Positions 1-9,920 of a DNA stretch of 64,000 nt are shown one piece after another (the first letter of the stretch is position 1; each line of letters opens with the position of its first letter). The DNA comes from Pyropia yezoensis (taxonomy: Eukaryota > Rhodophyta > Bangiophyceae > Bangiales > Bangiaceae). The position numbers were made by a program, and so were the translations under genes. Below the pieces are notes generated by a model that worked only from the letters and a program-made list of their open reading frames with translations, searched no databases and had not been told where the DNA came from. Location: contig CM020620.1 of assembly GCA_009829735.1 (NCBI GenBank), positions 11,715,420 to 11,779,419 on the forward strand. Reading direction: 5' to 3'.

Positions 1-1528
1 GTGCAGCCTTACGCTCCACCTTCTCTTGCCTCGGTACCGGGATAAGATGGTGCTTGCCTCCCTCACCCTTGGGCTTTGGGGCCAAGGCGCATTCCGGGTG
101 TAGCACTCGGTAGGCGTCCCCTAGGGACTTGCACATGTGCATCAGTCGACTGAAGTTGGTCCGAGCCGTATTGGCTCCCCGTGCGGATATCCGCACGTAG
201 TTGGGTACTCCTGCGAACAGGATGGCCCGTAGTTCCCCTTCACCGAGGAGCTTCCCCAGCTCGTAGTCGAGCTCTTGGATCCGGCGTCCAAACATCTCTT
301 CATCCTCCCAGCTCTGGGCGGTGGCAGTGCGCAGGGCCCGGTAGTGGTCCTCGCACTTGTCCTCACTGAAGTAACTGCTCAGCAGCTCCTTGAGAATCCC
401 ACGGTAATCCATGGGGGTGGCTGCGACCCTCATTCCCGGCATCGGGGATGCCTGGCGAAGAATGCCTCGCACCCGTTCATCAACAAAGAACGGGAGGATC
501 TCCAGGGCCAGCCCCTCGTTGACGAGCGCCTTGTCCGCGGCTGCCTTGAAGCTAGTCAAGAAGCCGATGACTGCCAACGGGCGTCCGTTGGGGCCCCCGA
601 ACATAGGGACTCCCTTCATAAGGGTCTGCATAGAGCGAATCGCTCGGTGCGACGTATTACGCATCGATTCCGATACGGTGGTAGATCGGTCCTCCAAACG
701 ATAACGTTCCGGAGTAAGAACCGACCGGAAGACCTCGTTAACGATCTCCGTGTCAGCGTCCTGGGTATCCAGTCGCTTAGCCAGTTGGTGAGCAAACTCA
801 TCGGACTCCATCCGCTTCAGTAGGCTCGCAGTTACCTGCGCGGTCATAGCTTCCACCACTGACGGTGGTACTTCAGGCGTCGGCACCTCGGGAACCCGAG
901 CTGCCTGGCCTCCTTCGTCGTGGGGAAACTGTGAGAGGGTACCCCCTCCCTCAATAACCGACTCTCCACCGGCGTAAGTATCCGCCGGGTCGTGTCCACG
1001 GAGTCCGCTTCGGGTGCTCCGAGCGTATCGCTCCGTGTGAATCCGTTCCAACTCTGCCGACGAGTCGGATCCATACCCCATTGTGTCCGGGGGTTGTCCA
1101 GGAGTAGCAGCACCGGGGTCGACCCTGGTGGACTCCGAAAGTAGTCCGGCCGGTTCGAACCGTACCGGTGTGGGAGGAACACGACGGGGTCCCGTCGTGT
1201 GGCGTGTTGACATCAACACTGCCATCGCGTCCTCCGTCCGCTCCTGGCGAGCGTCGAGTCCGGAAAACCGGGCCTCGATGCGGGCCATTGATGCCATCAG
1301 GGAATCCCCTGGTGAAGGAGGCGGCGGAGTGAGGTCGGTCGACGACAGTTGCGGCGGACCCCCGCCTCCTGCCGTCCGAGCCGTGCCAAACGTCGATCCG
1401 GCACCGGAAAGCATTGGCGTCTCAATGTTGTCGATCGGGTTCCCGATCTCGGTTCCCGTAGTCACCTCCGGGGTCCGCGTCGACGCCGATCCGTCATCTT
1501 GAACGTTCCCCGTCTCTTGGGTAGACAT
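1..1528 (-). CDS. LTR retrotransposon gag polyprotein (partial, runs off left edge)
   Basis: On the minus strand one frame stays open from an ATG at 1526-1528 to the window edge, 509 codons without a stop. The first 240 residues are Pro/Ser/Thr/Gly-rich and look disordered. The rest is helical with a gag capsid-like composition (for example the segment with MFGGPNGRPLAVIGFLTSF, about residues 320-340, then a charged region with many Arg/Glu). No zinc knuckle is reached before the edge. A candidate LTR with a TATA box and a primer-binding site lie just upstream, which supports a retroelement gag. Nucleotide composition is less GC-extreme than in the host genes. Protease and polymerase would lie outside the window to the left. 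The family (Ty1/copia or Ty3/gypsy) cannot be decided from this part. Confidence 0.7.
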   Translation of the reverse strand, partial: MSTQETGNVQDDGSASTRTPEVTTGTEIGNPIDNIETPMLSGAGSTFGTARTAGGGGPPQLSSTDLTPPPPSPGDSLMASMARIEARFSGLDARQERTEDAMAVLMSTRHTTGPRRVPPTPVRFEPAGLLSESTRVDPGAATPGQPPDTMGYGSDSSAELERIHTERYARSTRSGLRGHDPADTYAGGESVIEGGGTLSQFPHDEGGQAARVPEVPTPEVPPSVVEAMTAQVTASLLKRMESDEFAHQLAKRLDTQDADTEIVNEVFRSVLTPERYRLEDRSTTVSESMRNTSHRAIRSMQTLMKGVPMFGGPNGRPLAVIGFLTSFKAAADKALVNEGLALEILPFFVDERVRGILRQASPMPGMRVAATPMDYRGILKELLSSYFSEDKCEDHYRALRTATAQSWEDEEMFGRRIQELDYELGKLLGEGELRAILFAGVPNYVRISARGANTARTNFSRLMHMCKSLGDAYRVLHPECALAPKPKGEGGKHHLIPVPRQEKVERKAA

Positions 1529-1734
1529 AGTCACAATCAGTCAACCGACGTAACAATCACCACGAATAAGAGAGCGAGGAGGTAGATTGGGGAGAGTAAC
1601 AGTAGATCACAGTCAAAAGTAAAAACTCAACACAATCGATCAGGTCGCAACACCACGAGTACAAGAAAAGGACCGGATCCCTATCCGTGTGCCAGGGCCG
1701 AAGACGGCGTCACCACAAGGGTGACGGAAACCCG

Positions 1735-1752
1735 TCCTCTGCTGCTCCACCA
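1735..1752 (-). other. candidate primer-binding site of the left retroelement
   Basis: Read on the minus strand the segment begins TGGTGGAGCAGC, one base after the proposed LTR end. TGG at this place is expected of a site that pairs with the 3' CCA end of a tRNA primer. The tRNA was not identified. Confidence 0.4.
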
Positions 1753-1753
1753 A

Positions 1754-2093
1754 TGTAGCACTATAGGAATCCGTCGCACGTCCACTCTCAGGGAACACTC
1801 ACCAAGGGGGATCGGCACCAACGTCACCGGGAGGCCAAGGTTGCTGTCCTTGGAGCGCAAGCCATGGGACCAAGATGCGAGCCCAAATGGGAGGGGTTTG
1901 TTGTTCTGCCTTGGCCGGCGGTGGATTCGCCGCCGGCCCCCTCGTTATAAACCCTCGGAGACACTACTAACTACCCTCCACCCCAAGATGCAAGTCCCTC
2001 TGGTCATACGTAACTTGTAGATACCGTGACCAGTACGGACTCTCAAATTGAAAGCCAAGGATTAGAAGTAGCCCCCCTAACATTAGGGTCACA
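1754..2093 (-). repeat. candidate 5' LTR of the left retroelement
   Basis: On the minus strand this 340-bp segment starts TGTGACC and ends GTGCTACA, so it has the TG...CA ends of an LTR. It contains a TATA box and sits next to a TGG-starting primer-binding-site candidate and upstream of the gag frame. The second LTR copy is outside the window, so boundaries rest on the ends alone. Confidence 0.45.
1945..1951 (-). promoter_or_regulatory. TATA box inside the left LTR
   Basis: TTTATAA on the minus strand, about 190 bp before the LTR end and about 420 bp before the gag ATG. This is a plausible U3 promoter of the retroelement. Confidence 0.4.
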
Positions 2094-3629
2094 ATACGGC
2101 CAACCATATTGCTACAGGCAACCGCGGAGCTCCCGCCGGAAGTCCCTACGGGTGCTGCAACGCGAGGCGCGTCCTCCATGCGCTCGTGCAGGGAGTCAGA
2201 CTCCACCCCGGAGTACGCCATGTCTCTCCCCAAGTTAGGGAGAGGGAACTTGGTCGCAACTGCCAGAGGCCCACTTCGAGGTGAGGGGGACTTGGATCGT
2301 GGATGTTCCGGGGGCCTCCCCAGCGTGCGGTGGCCCGGGGTGAGTTGAGTGGTTGTGGAAATTGTTGGTAAGGTGAGAGCAAGCTGCCAAGTGGGCGAGC
2401 TTGAGGAGGAGGACGGTCGACGTGACTGCCCCCACGTCGACGTGACGTACCGGGGGACAGCGAGTTGGGCCCCCGGCGAGTGCAACACGCGCTTGTATAC
2501 CCCTTCTCAGGGCCGACCGGGTCGGTCGGAACTGAGGAGAGGGGAGTGTGGCAGAACTGGCCCCAGGCAGGGGGGCAGAGCGCGCCATACTGGGACGGGG
2601 GACAACTGGTCTGACCCGTTCCTCCCTTTGCATTTGATCCCTAATTTCCCTAAGTCAGGGATTCTTTGCTTGATAGTAAATCCAATATGGATGTGATGGT
2701 GTTCTTCATTTTGTCGTCTAGAATTTTCGTGTGGCCCGGTGGGCAGGTGCTGGGGTGGGAGATTCTGAGTGGCGAGATTCTGAGAGGACCCTGGGGGGAA
2801 AAGGGGAGGGTCAGCGGGGCTTGGCCTCGCTTCCCCGTCCCGACCAAGGAGCTGTTGGCCCACACACCATCTTCTTGATTACTGGTGGGGGGATTGCCCC
2901 ACAACAGAGACAGCGTGTGTGCGACTTGCACTTCTTCTGGTTCCCCCGACACGGGAGGCAGTCCTTGTGCACCACCCCAACTTGAGTGGTGGGTGCGCGA
3001 GCGGTTCTTGCCGCAGCCCCAAACGCGCCTCCCGCCGCCCAAACACCCAACCGCTTCACGGGTCTTGCTTCACAAACACAGCACAGGCAGACAGCCTGGG
3101 CCCATAACGGGTCGCATCACAAGGGGAAGAGTTTAGCGGTTCCCCACCTCATCCTTTCGCTCGCGCAACCAGAAACGCAGCGGAGAGAACAAAGGATGCC
3201 CGTTTTCTCATTGCCTGCCCCCTCCCACCCGTTCCCCCCGTTGTAAGGGCCACGCGGTACTCAGTACCCCCCCATCCTCTTTCGTTATACCCCACGTCAC
3301 TTCGCCCCCCCCCTAGGCGGTTCCCCCCCCCCCCCCGCCCGGCGCTCCTGTGGGAGGTCCGCACCCTCCCCTCGGCCCCTGGCCACCCATCTCCGCCCCC
3401 TGCCGCCGCGGGCGCCGGCGTCCGTCCCCTCCACCGGCCGGCCCCCTCTCGGCGCCTGGTAGACACCCCTGTCTGGCTCCGCCGTTGATGGCCGTAGCCG
3501 CCGCCGTCTGCTCAGCCCGCCACCGCCGCTTGGTCTGCAGGCATCCCCGTCCGGGGTCCTCCCCACGGTTATCAGGCGGCCGACCCGCTCTCCACCGCCA
3601 GGCTGCCATCATCCGTGCCCGCTTCCTAG
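2094..3629. other. gene-poor stretch right of the left retroelement
   Basis: No gene is recognised. It holds poly-C and GC-rich simple sequence at 3300-3500. At 2811-3059 on the minus strand there is a short open frame with a Cys-rich knuckle (HKDCLPC, then TRCLCCG) that faintly resembles C-terminal zinc-binding regions of transposases. That resemblance is weak. Confidence 0.4.
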
Positions 3630-3896
3630 TCTGCTGTCCCCCTAGAGCCGCTCGCCGCTGACCCTTCGGCCACCGGGAACGCCTCCTCGCCTCCTGCCAC
3701 GAGGACGCTGCTTCCTGTCGACCCCGCCGCCACCGACATCGTCGTCGCCTCCGCTGCCGCCTCGGTTGCGCCGCTCGCTTCCACTGGTTCCTGGGGGCCC
3801 AGCATGGTCACCTCTGATCCCCCCCCCCCACATCCTGCCCCTGGCAAGCCGGATACGTCCCCGGCCCAGGTCACCCGCCGGTCACAACCCGCGCCT
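3630..3896 (+). CDS. possible internal exon of an unrecognised gene
   Basis: After an AG that could be an acceptor (3628-3629), an 89-codon frame rich in Ser/Ala/Pro/Asp/Thr stays open and ends exactly at a consensus donor, GTAAGT at 3897. Amino-acid composition looks like the disordered parts of the host proteins elsewhere in this window. I see no domain and could not place neighbouring exons with confidence. It may be chance in GC-rich DNA. Confidence 0.2.
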
Positions 3897-6800
3897 GTAA
3901 GTCTCTCACTTCAATCTCCAACAGGCAGAAACCAAGAAACGGGGGGTAAAACAGCGTCTTACATGCCTTGAGGGCGGGGTGGTGCAGGTGTGTGCTCGAA
4001 CGTATCTCCAAGACAAAAGAAATGTTTGATAGGCAATAAACTTTGCTGCGTAGTCGGGGAGAACGCTTGTAATGGGCGCCCCGTCACCGTCGGAACGTAC
4101 TGCCTTGTGTTGCCTAGGTCTCGCCGTGCGCCTCGATCACTTTAAGGCCGTGGTGCTAACACCAGAAAGAGACGAAACACATCTCCTTTCCGTGGGCCGC
4201 AGCGCTTTCTCGTGGTGCGCTAATTGAATAGAAAGGCTTTCTGAACGATCGTGAGCCACTCGAAGCCGATGCTTACAGCCCCTGCCACCCGCACATGTCA
4301 CCCGACGCTACCATGTCGACGCTTCTGTCAGTCTAAATGTGATTCTCTGGGACTCGCCTCCCACAAGCCTCCTTCAGGTGCCCAGACGCTGTCCACAAGC
4401 CACCCTCTGAGCACCCTCTCGCTTATATGTAGCAAGAAGAGAGCCCCAGTGTCGCCGCAAAAGTAGCCATTGACTGTTTTTTGGGGGTTGCGGCGAAAAG
4501 CACAAAACAAAGAGAATATAGCCAGGAGGGACAACGAGGATAATTACTGCCACTCCCAAGGAGCGGCTCTTACCCCCCTTCGAGACTCATGGCGGGCGCT
4601 CGGCGGCTTGCTCCGTAAGCTAACGAAACCTTCCACCTCGTCACCATGGGTGGATCCTCGCCCTTGCAGAGCAGGTGTGGGACACCGCCGGGCCCTCTTG
4701 CCCCCCCTCCCATCCACCCGCCACCTCGCCCACTTTAGACCAGCCTCCCGACGGTACGGTCTCATTGGTCTGGATTCCCGCGACGCTGGCACGCCCACCA
4801 CGAAAGAAATCGAAACGGAACCGTCACCACGACTGGCAGCTAGCGCACAGGCTGGAGCAACGGTGGCCACCGCTAAGTCGGATGGGAGGAAGGGAGGGCA
4901 TCGGGAAGGGGGGGGCTTTCCGACTTCTTCAACCATGGCTTCCAGTGACCTGCGGAGCTCAGCACCCCCGGTGGGCCGACGACGGGCAGGGGGGCCTGCT
5001 GCTAGTGGGAAAGAGGTCCGATGCCACGGAGAATCCCTGGGGTTGGGGGAGGGGCGGCGACCCGTCCGTGTCCAAACATTTCTTCCGCAACGGCCGTCGC
5101 AGCGAATACGTGGCGCGACTCTGTCGGATAAAGGTCGAGGCGGGGTGGATGGGGGGTTGGTGGTGGTGCCCACAGGTGGGCAGTGGAGGTGGGGGGGCGT
5201 GGAGCATCCCTGGTGGCGGTGGACAGTTCAGCCGGCGCTCTGCAGGGTTCGCGTGTCACGTTGGAGAGGCCAGCTGGAGGCAAAACCGCAGTTCCCTGGG
5301 CGTGGCAGAGGGGGCAACCGCTAGATCCTGGCGGCAACGGGGGGTTGGCTCGCGCGCGAGCGGACGTTGCGGGGACCGCTTTCGACGCGAGGCGCCGACC
5401 CAGGAGGCTTCCGCTGCCTAGGGGAGCTGCGTGTGGGCACCGCAGCGGCGTGGCGCTTGACGCGTCGTGCCAGGGGAGCGAGGGCTTTTTCCATGGTCGG
5501 GGGCTGCGTGGCGCAACCAATGGATGTGGTGGACTGGGCGCGTGGCGTGGTGCAGACAAGACGGGCGTGACGCATCTACGCGAGTGGCCGCGGCTGCCAC
5601 CGGCCGCCCAGGGGGTGAGCGTGCCCACCTACCGACGGGTGTCAGCACTCACACGCCGGCATGACGATTGTTCAAATACGACACCTCACACCCCCTCCCG
5701 CTGCTTTGCGTTGTGCAAGGCCGCTCCCGCAACGCATCAAACGGTGCTTGCTGGCAGTAGCGAGGCAATGCCACGCCTATTCACGCACATGAGAGCGAAG
5801 TACATGGCAAAGAAGCTTCTGCGCGCACGTCGCCCGCCCGCCACGGACTGTCCTCCACCCAGGCTTGAGCACACGAGGCTAATGAGGAGTGTGCCACTCG
5901 TCGAGGCTCATCCCGTGTCCTGCTTGCAACGAGGCCGTCGAAGAGTACATATCGAAATGCGGGGCACTGGGCTCTCGCATTTCGATAGATAATATCCCGG
6001 CGGCGCACCCTGCCTGCCCTTGCCGGGGTCGCTGCTCACGCATCAAGCTGTGTGCATTACCTTTTTCCATATGAAAAACATGTGAGTCATTTTGTGCCGA
6101 AAACAATATTTTCTACTGTTTCACGTTCGGTGCCACGGCACCCCAGGACTGTTCTGAACGAAACCGAGGGAGTCACTCTAGAGCTCTTCATGGAAACCAG
6201 CCACAGGCGCTGGTCTTCCCTGGTGTCTCGCGAGGTACGTAGGCGTGCGGCGTTCGTGGTCCACTGGGAGTAGCGTCGGGGCGCTCCCGTGAGCGAAACG
6301 TCTATCAAGGGGGGGGGGTGGATTGCCGCCCATCCAAGTGTCAGTCCTTGTCGCCTTGCATGCGTGCGAGTATGTACACGCTTCTTGAAGGTGCCGTCAG
6401 TGTGGCGTGGCCAATATCTAATCAGATGTTGCGGTCGAAACAGGACTGCTGGATGCACGCCATTCCAGGAGGCAAATATATAGTCTGCCTATCAGAGTAG
6501 CTTGCACGATATTTGTTGTTGGGCGTGCGTGGATCGCAGCCAGCGGCAGAACAGGGGGGATAAATAAGTAGCGCCGCTGAGCAGCGAGCCTCGCTATCGT
6601 GTACTGTGTCTATCTCTTATATGCATTGTAGTGCATGTGAGCTGTCGGCGCCATGCAGCAGACACCGACACGAATATATGAGAGTGGATGTATGCGCATG
6701 GCCATCGATGGGGCTTGTGTGGTGTCTGCTGTTCTCATTCTGGGCATGATCGATACATCCAGTAAATATGTATATTACGTGCATAATCTTCTACAAGTTA

Positions 6801-8588
6801 AGGTAAACAAACCTAAATGTATCTCCACTGAGAAGGAGGGGGAGGGGGAAACACTGCACTACGGATACATAGCACTGTGGCGACCTGGCTGTGCGGTCCC
6901 GTTGGCCACAAGGAAGTGTACATAGCATCAGAAGGGCTCGTTCGCATGTCAAGAAAGAACGCTGGTGAGCCAGATAGCGACTGCCGAAACGAGCGCACGG
7001 TGCGGGGTCGGCTCGACTCTTCTTCAGTCGTTCTCTGCTTCGGGGTCACATTGACGAGGTTGCGCTCACGCAAAAAACGCGACAGCTGTGCTCGGCTATG
7101 TACATAGTCGACGGCTGCAGGCGCACAGCAAGTGTGGGGCCGGCCGCTCCTTCAGTCTATTGAGAGGCCTCCCGACCCCGTCTGCGCTGTGATCTGGGCG
7201 CAACGTCCGGTCTGACACCCACCGCTCGGGGGCGCACCGCGATTGGCTGCCCCCGGCAGTCCCCCCTGCAGCCAAGTGTTCCCACCCCGCACCCCTCCGA
7301 CAGGAGAGGAGCTCGCCTCCACGGATAGGGAGACCGACCCGGGCCGATCCCGGCCCACACGACACTCGGGTGGACCGGCTGCCAGTCTGCCTTTATGTGA
7401 TTGGCGGGGCCACCGCGCCGGGCCCGCGACTGCCTCCAATCCATTGGCCCATTGCATCAACGTGACCTATGAAGGAGGCTCGGGCGGTCCTGGATCGTAG
7501 CGTTGGCCCTCCAACTCTGCTGAGAGCGACGACCTGTGATCGTGAGCTGCCGGCCTCCAGCCACGGCAGTCGATCATACTTCGTCAGCCACTTTCTTTTC
7601 CCTGCACCCCCGCCCAGGCGGCAGCTCTGAGCGGCGCGCCGCTCGTGGCTCTGCCGGAGACAGCCACAAAACACACGAATTCTCTCAAATATAAAGTTAA
7701 ACAATCACAAGCAGTTCTCCCAAGGCAGCGCTGCCACAGCAGCGAAAGGGCGGGCCCGGCCGGCACGGGCCCACACACGCCACACGCGAGTAACACCGCT
7801 GGTTGCCGCTCACGCTCCGGGTCACGTCGGAGCAGCTGCGGCGGCGGCCGCCGGCGGCCGGCCGCCGTCAGGCCCTGCTTCGTGGTTGAGGAGGGGGCGG
7901 GGGGCACGTTTCTTCGGCCACCCCCCGGGCTCGCTGCTCGCGGTCGTCTCACCCGCGGGTCGCGCACTGCCACCGCCGCCGCCGCCACGCAATCTGCCGT
8001 GGGGCCGGCCTCAAGCCGCCTCCTGCGGGGCTTCTGCGCCTGCTCGTGCGTGGCCGGGGGGGGGGGCATGGCCGCCGCCGCCGTCGCCGGTGGGGCCTTT
8101 TAACAGCCACGGCCACTGGCAGTCCCAATCGATTTCAGCCGCCGTCGCGGCTCCATCACTCGCAGCGTGGCCGACTGCCACCGCCGCCTGCGACCTCGTT
8201 TGCCCACCCCCCGCCCCAACGCCGCAGGCACCAGGGTGTACTGCCGTCGACGTTGTTGGTGTTCTCACGCAACTTGGCGCCCTTTTTCCTTTTGCGCTCA
8301 CCCACCCCCACCCCCTCCCCCACCCCCACCGGCTCTGAGCCGCTGTCGCCGTCTGGGCTGGTCAGGTCGTCCTCACCGCCTGTGTGGCCGCCCGCTGCCG
8401 TTGTTCCACCTGCCGTTGTGCCGGCCGTTGTCGGCCGTTGACGTACCCCTCTTTTAGGGTGGACACGCGCCCTTGACTCTGCCCGGCTAGGTGGTGTGTC
8501 TATCCACGTCTACCGTCGGTGTGTACGCCTCAACCGTCGTCTGTCTCCTCCGGCCTGCCCTTCCCTTCTGCGCTTCCTTGTTCTCATC
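3897..8588. other. gene-poor stretch upstream of the C2H2 gene
   Basis: No gene is recognised on either strand. Long open frames at 4.5-5.9 kb overlap one another on both strands and look like GC-driven noise. DNA around 5.9-6.9 kb is noticeably less GC-rich. A short perfect hairpin lies at 5950-5987. A TATA-like ATATAAAG at about 7688 could belong to a promoter for the downstream C2H2 gene, but about 900 bp separate them. Confidence 0.4.
5950..5987. repeat. 12-bp perfect inverted repeat (hairpin)
   Basis: TATCGAAATGCG at 5950-5961 is the exact reverse complement of 5976-5987, with a 14-nt loop. It lies in intergenic DNA; its function is unknown. Confidence 0.6.
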
Positions 8589-9749
8589 ATGCAAGTCAAC
8601 ACTGTCAAACCCGTGGACGGGTGTCAAGACCCGTCGGCCCATCCCATTGTCCGCCCTGCCGCCGCAGCAACGTCGTGGGCGGGACCGCCGAGCCAGTCCA
8701 ACCTCTCTACATTGCACAACTCTATTCTCTTCCTCTCGGAAGTGTGCGACCAAGTGAGTAACTCCCCGCACCATCCGCTTGGCCTCTCCAAACCGGCGCC
8801 CAGTATTGCGCAGCAGAGTGACAACATGATGGCTCTGCCGTTAGCGGACGTGGTTTGCCGCTCGACAGACCCCGACCAGGCTGCGTGGTCGGACTTTGCC
8901 GCGGGGCAAGAGGTCGAGTTCCAGTCGGCTGGGCGTCTCTCGCAGATTCCGCCCTCGTCGCCTATTTCCCCGTCCGCAGGGAAGCCCCATTCGCCAGTGT
9001 CGACGTGCTTTGGACCCCAGCTACTTGGGGCGGTCGCCTCTGTGGGGCCCGGACCGGCCCTCTCCACTGCCAATGTGCCTGCTGGTGCTCTCCCCTCCGT
9101 AGATGCGCCCGTCTCTCCTTCCCCTCCTCCACGGCGGCGGCCGCGTCGGCGAACTGATGGGCCGGTCAAGACGACTGCCAAGCCGCGGGGCAAGGCGCGA
9201 GCATTGGGGCGCAAGGCGTCACCCGGATCTTCCCCCGTCGGCTCGGCGGCTAACTTGCCTGTCTCGCCTCGGCGCAAGCCGGCGGGTGCAACTGGCACCC
9301 CCTCCCACACGTGCAAGGTGCCCGGCTGCAACCGCGCCTTCGCGCGCACCTACAACCTCAGCACCCACATGCGCACCCACACGGGCGACTGCCCCTACGA
9401 GTGTGAAGACAAGTCCTGTGCGAAGAAGTTCAAGTGGAAGAGCAGCTTGACCAGCCACCGCAAGTATCACGAGAAGCGCGAGGCCGACGAACGGGCGGCA
9501 GAGGCAGCGTCGGCGGCCGCGGCAGCAGCAGCGGTGCTGGCCTCGGCGGCCACCGAGGACCTGATGTCCGCTGCCGAGAGCACCGAGAATGAGGCTGGCG
9601 CCGCGGCAGTCGCAAGGGCGGATGCACCGCGTTGGGACGTACAGCTTGCACCTGTGGGGATGGTGGATGTCCAGGAGGCACAAGTGGGGGAGGCGGCAGT
9701 GGCGGCTGCGGCGCTTGCCAAGCTGCGTCTGGCTGGGTCCTCCGTGTGA
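8589..9749 (+). CDS. C2H2 zinc-finger protein, two fingers (putative transcription factor)
   Basis: Protein of 386 aa from the ATG at 8589. The same frame stays open upstream, without an ATG, to at least 8496. Residues 1-240 are Ser/Pro/Ala-rich with a basic patch (PPRRRPRRRTDGP) that may be a nuclear signal. Two tandem fingers follow at about residues 242-294, each C-x4-C-x12-H-x3-H and joined by TGDCPY, a variant of the TGEKPY linker; this spacing is typical of DNA-binding TFIIIA-type fingers. The tail is Ala/Glu-rich and may be partly helical. A GTGAGT...GCAG pair at 8754-8813 would be a 60-bp in-frame intron, so the true product may lack 20 residues near the N terminus. The bZIP gene follows on the same strand. 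DNA binding in the nucleus is inferred from the fingers; the target is unknown. Confidence 0.8.
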   Translation: MQVNTVKPVDGCQDPSAHPIVRPAAAATSWAGPPSQSNLSTLHNSILFLSEVCDQVSNSPHHPLGLSKPAPSIAQQSDNMMALPLADVVCRSTDPDQAAWSDFAAGQEVEFQSAGRLSQIPPSSPISPSAGKPHSPVSTCFGPQLLGAVASVGPGPALSTANVPAGALPSVDAPVSPSPPPRRRPRRRTDGPVKTTAKPRGKARALGRKASPGSSPVGSAANLPVSPRRKPAGATGTPSHTCKVPGCNRAFARTYNLSTHMRTHTGDCPYECEDKSCAKKFKWKSSLTSHRKYHEKREADERAAEAASAAAAAAAVLASAATEDLMSAAESTENEAGAAAVARADAPRWDVQLAPVGMVDVQEAQVGEAAVAAAALAKLRLAGSSV

Positions 9750-9920
9750 TGAGCTGGCGCTGTCAAATTAACATGATCTCGTTCATTAAAATCGTGTTTA
9801 CCGCATATATGTACTTGCTACGATCCAGGTGACTGCGTTCCTCGTCCCGCGGAGCCCGAAATTGGCAATGTACTGCGTTCCTCGTCCCGTGGAGCCGGAA
9901 ATTGGCATTGTATTTGAACG
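9750..9920. other. C2H2-bZIP intergenic spacer
   Basis: This short spacer is AT-richer than its surroundings (9770-9830) and then contains the 40-bp tandem duplication. It must hold the 3' end of the C2H2 transcript and at least part of the bZIP promoter. Confidence 0.5.
9832..9911 (+). repeat. 40-bp tandem duplication upstream of the bZIP gene
   Basis: 9832-9871 and 9872-9911 are two head-to-tail copies with three mismatches (core TGCGTTCCTCGTCCCG). It ends 10 bp before the first ATG of the bZIP frame, so it may lie in the promoter or 5' UTR. Confidence 0.85.

Noticed and set aside
1150..1170. GGTTCGAACC, a tRNA T-loop-like sequence
   Set aside because: It lies within the gag coding frame and no cloverleaf can be built around it.
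4470..5992. Several long overlapping open frames on both strands
   Set aside because: No domain, unusual composition, and mutual overlap; expected by chance in very GC-rich DNA.
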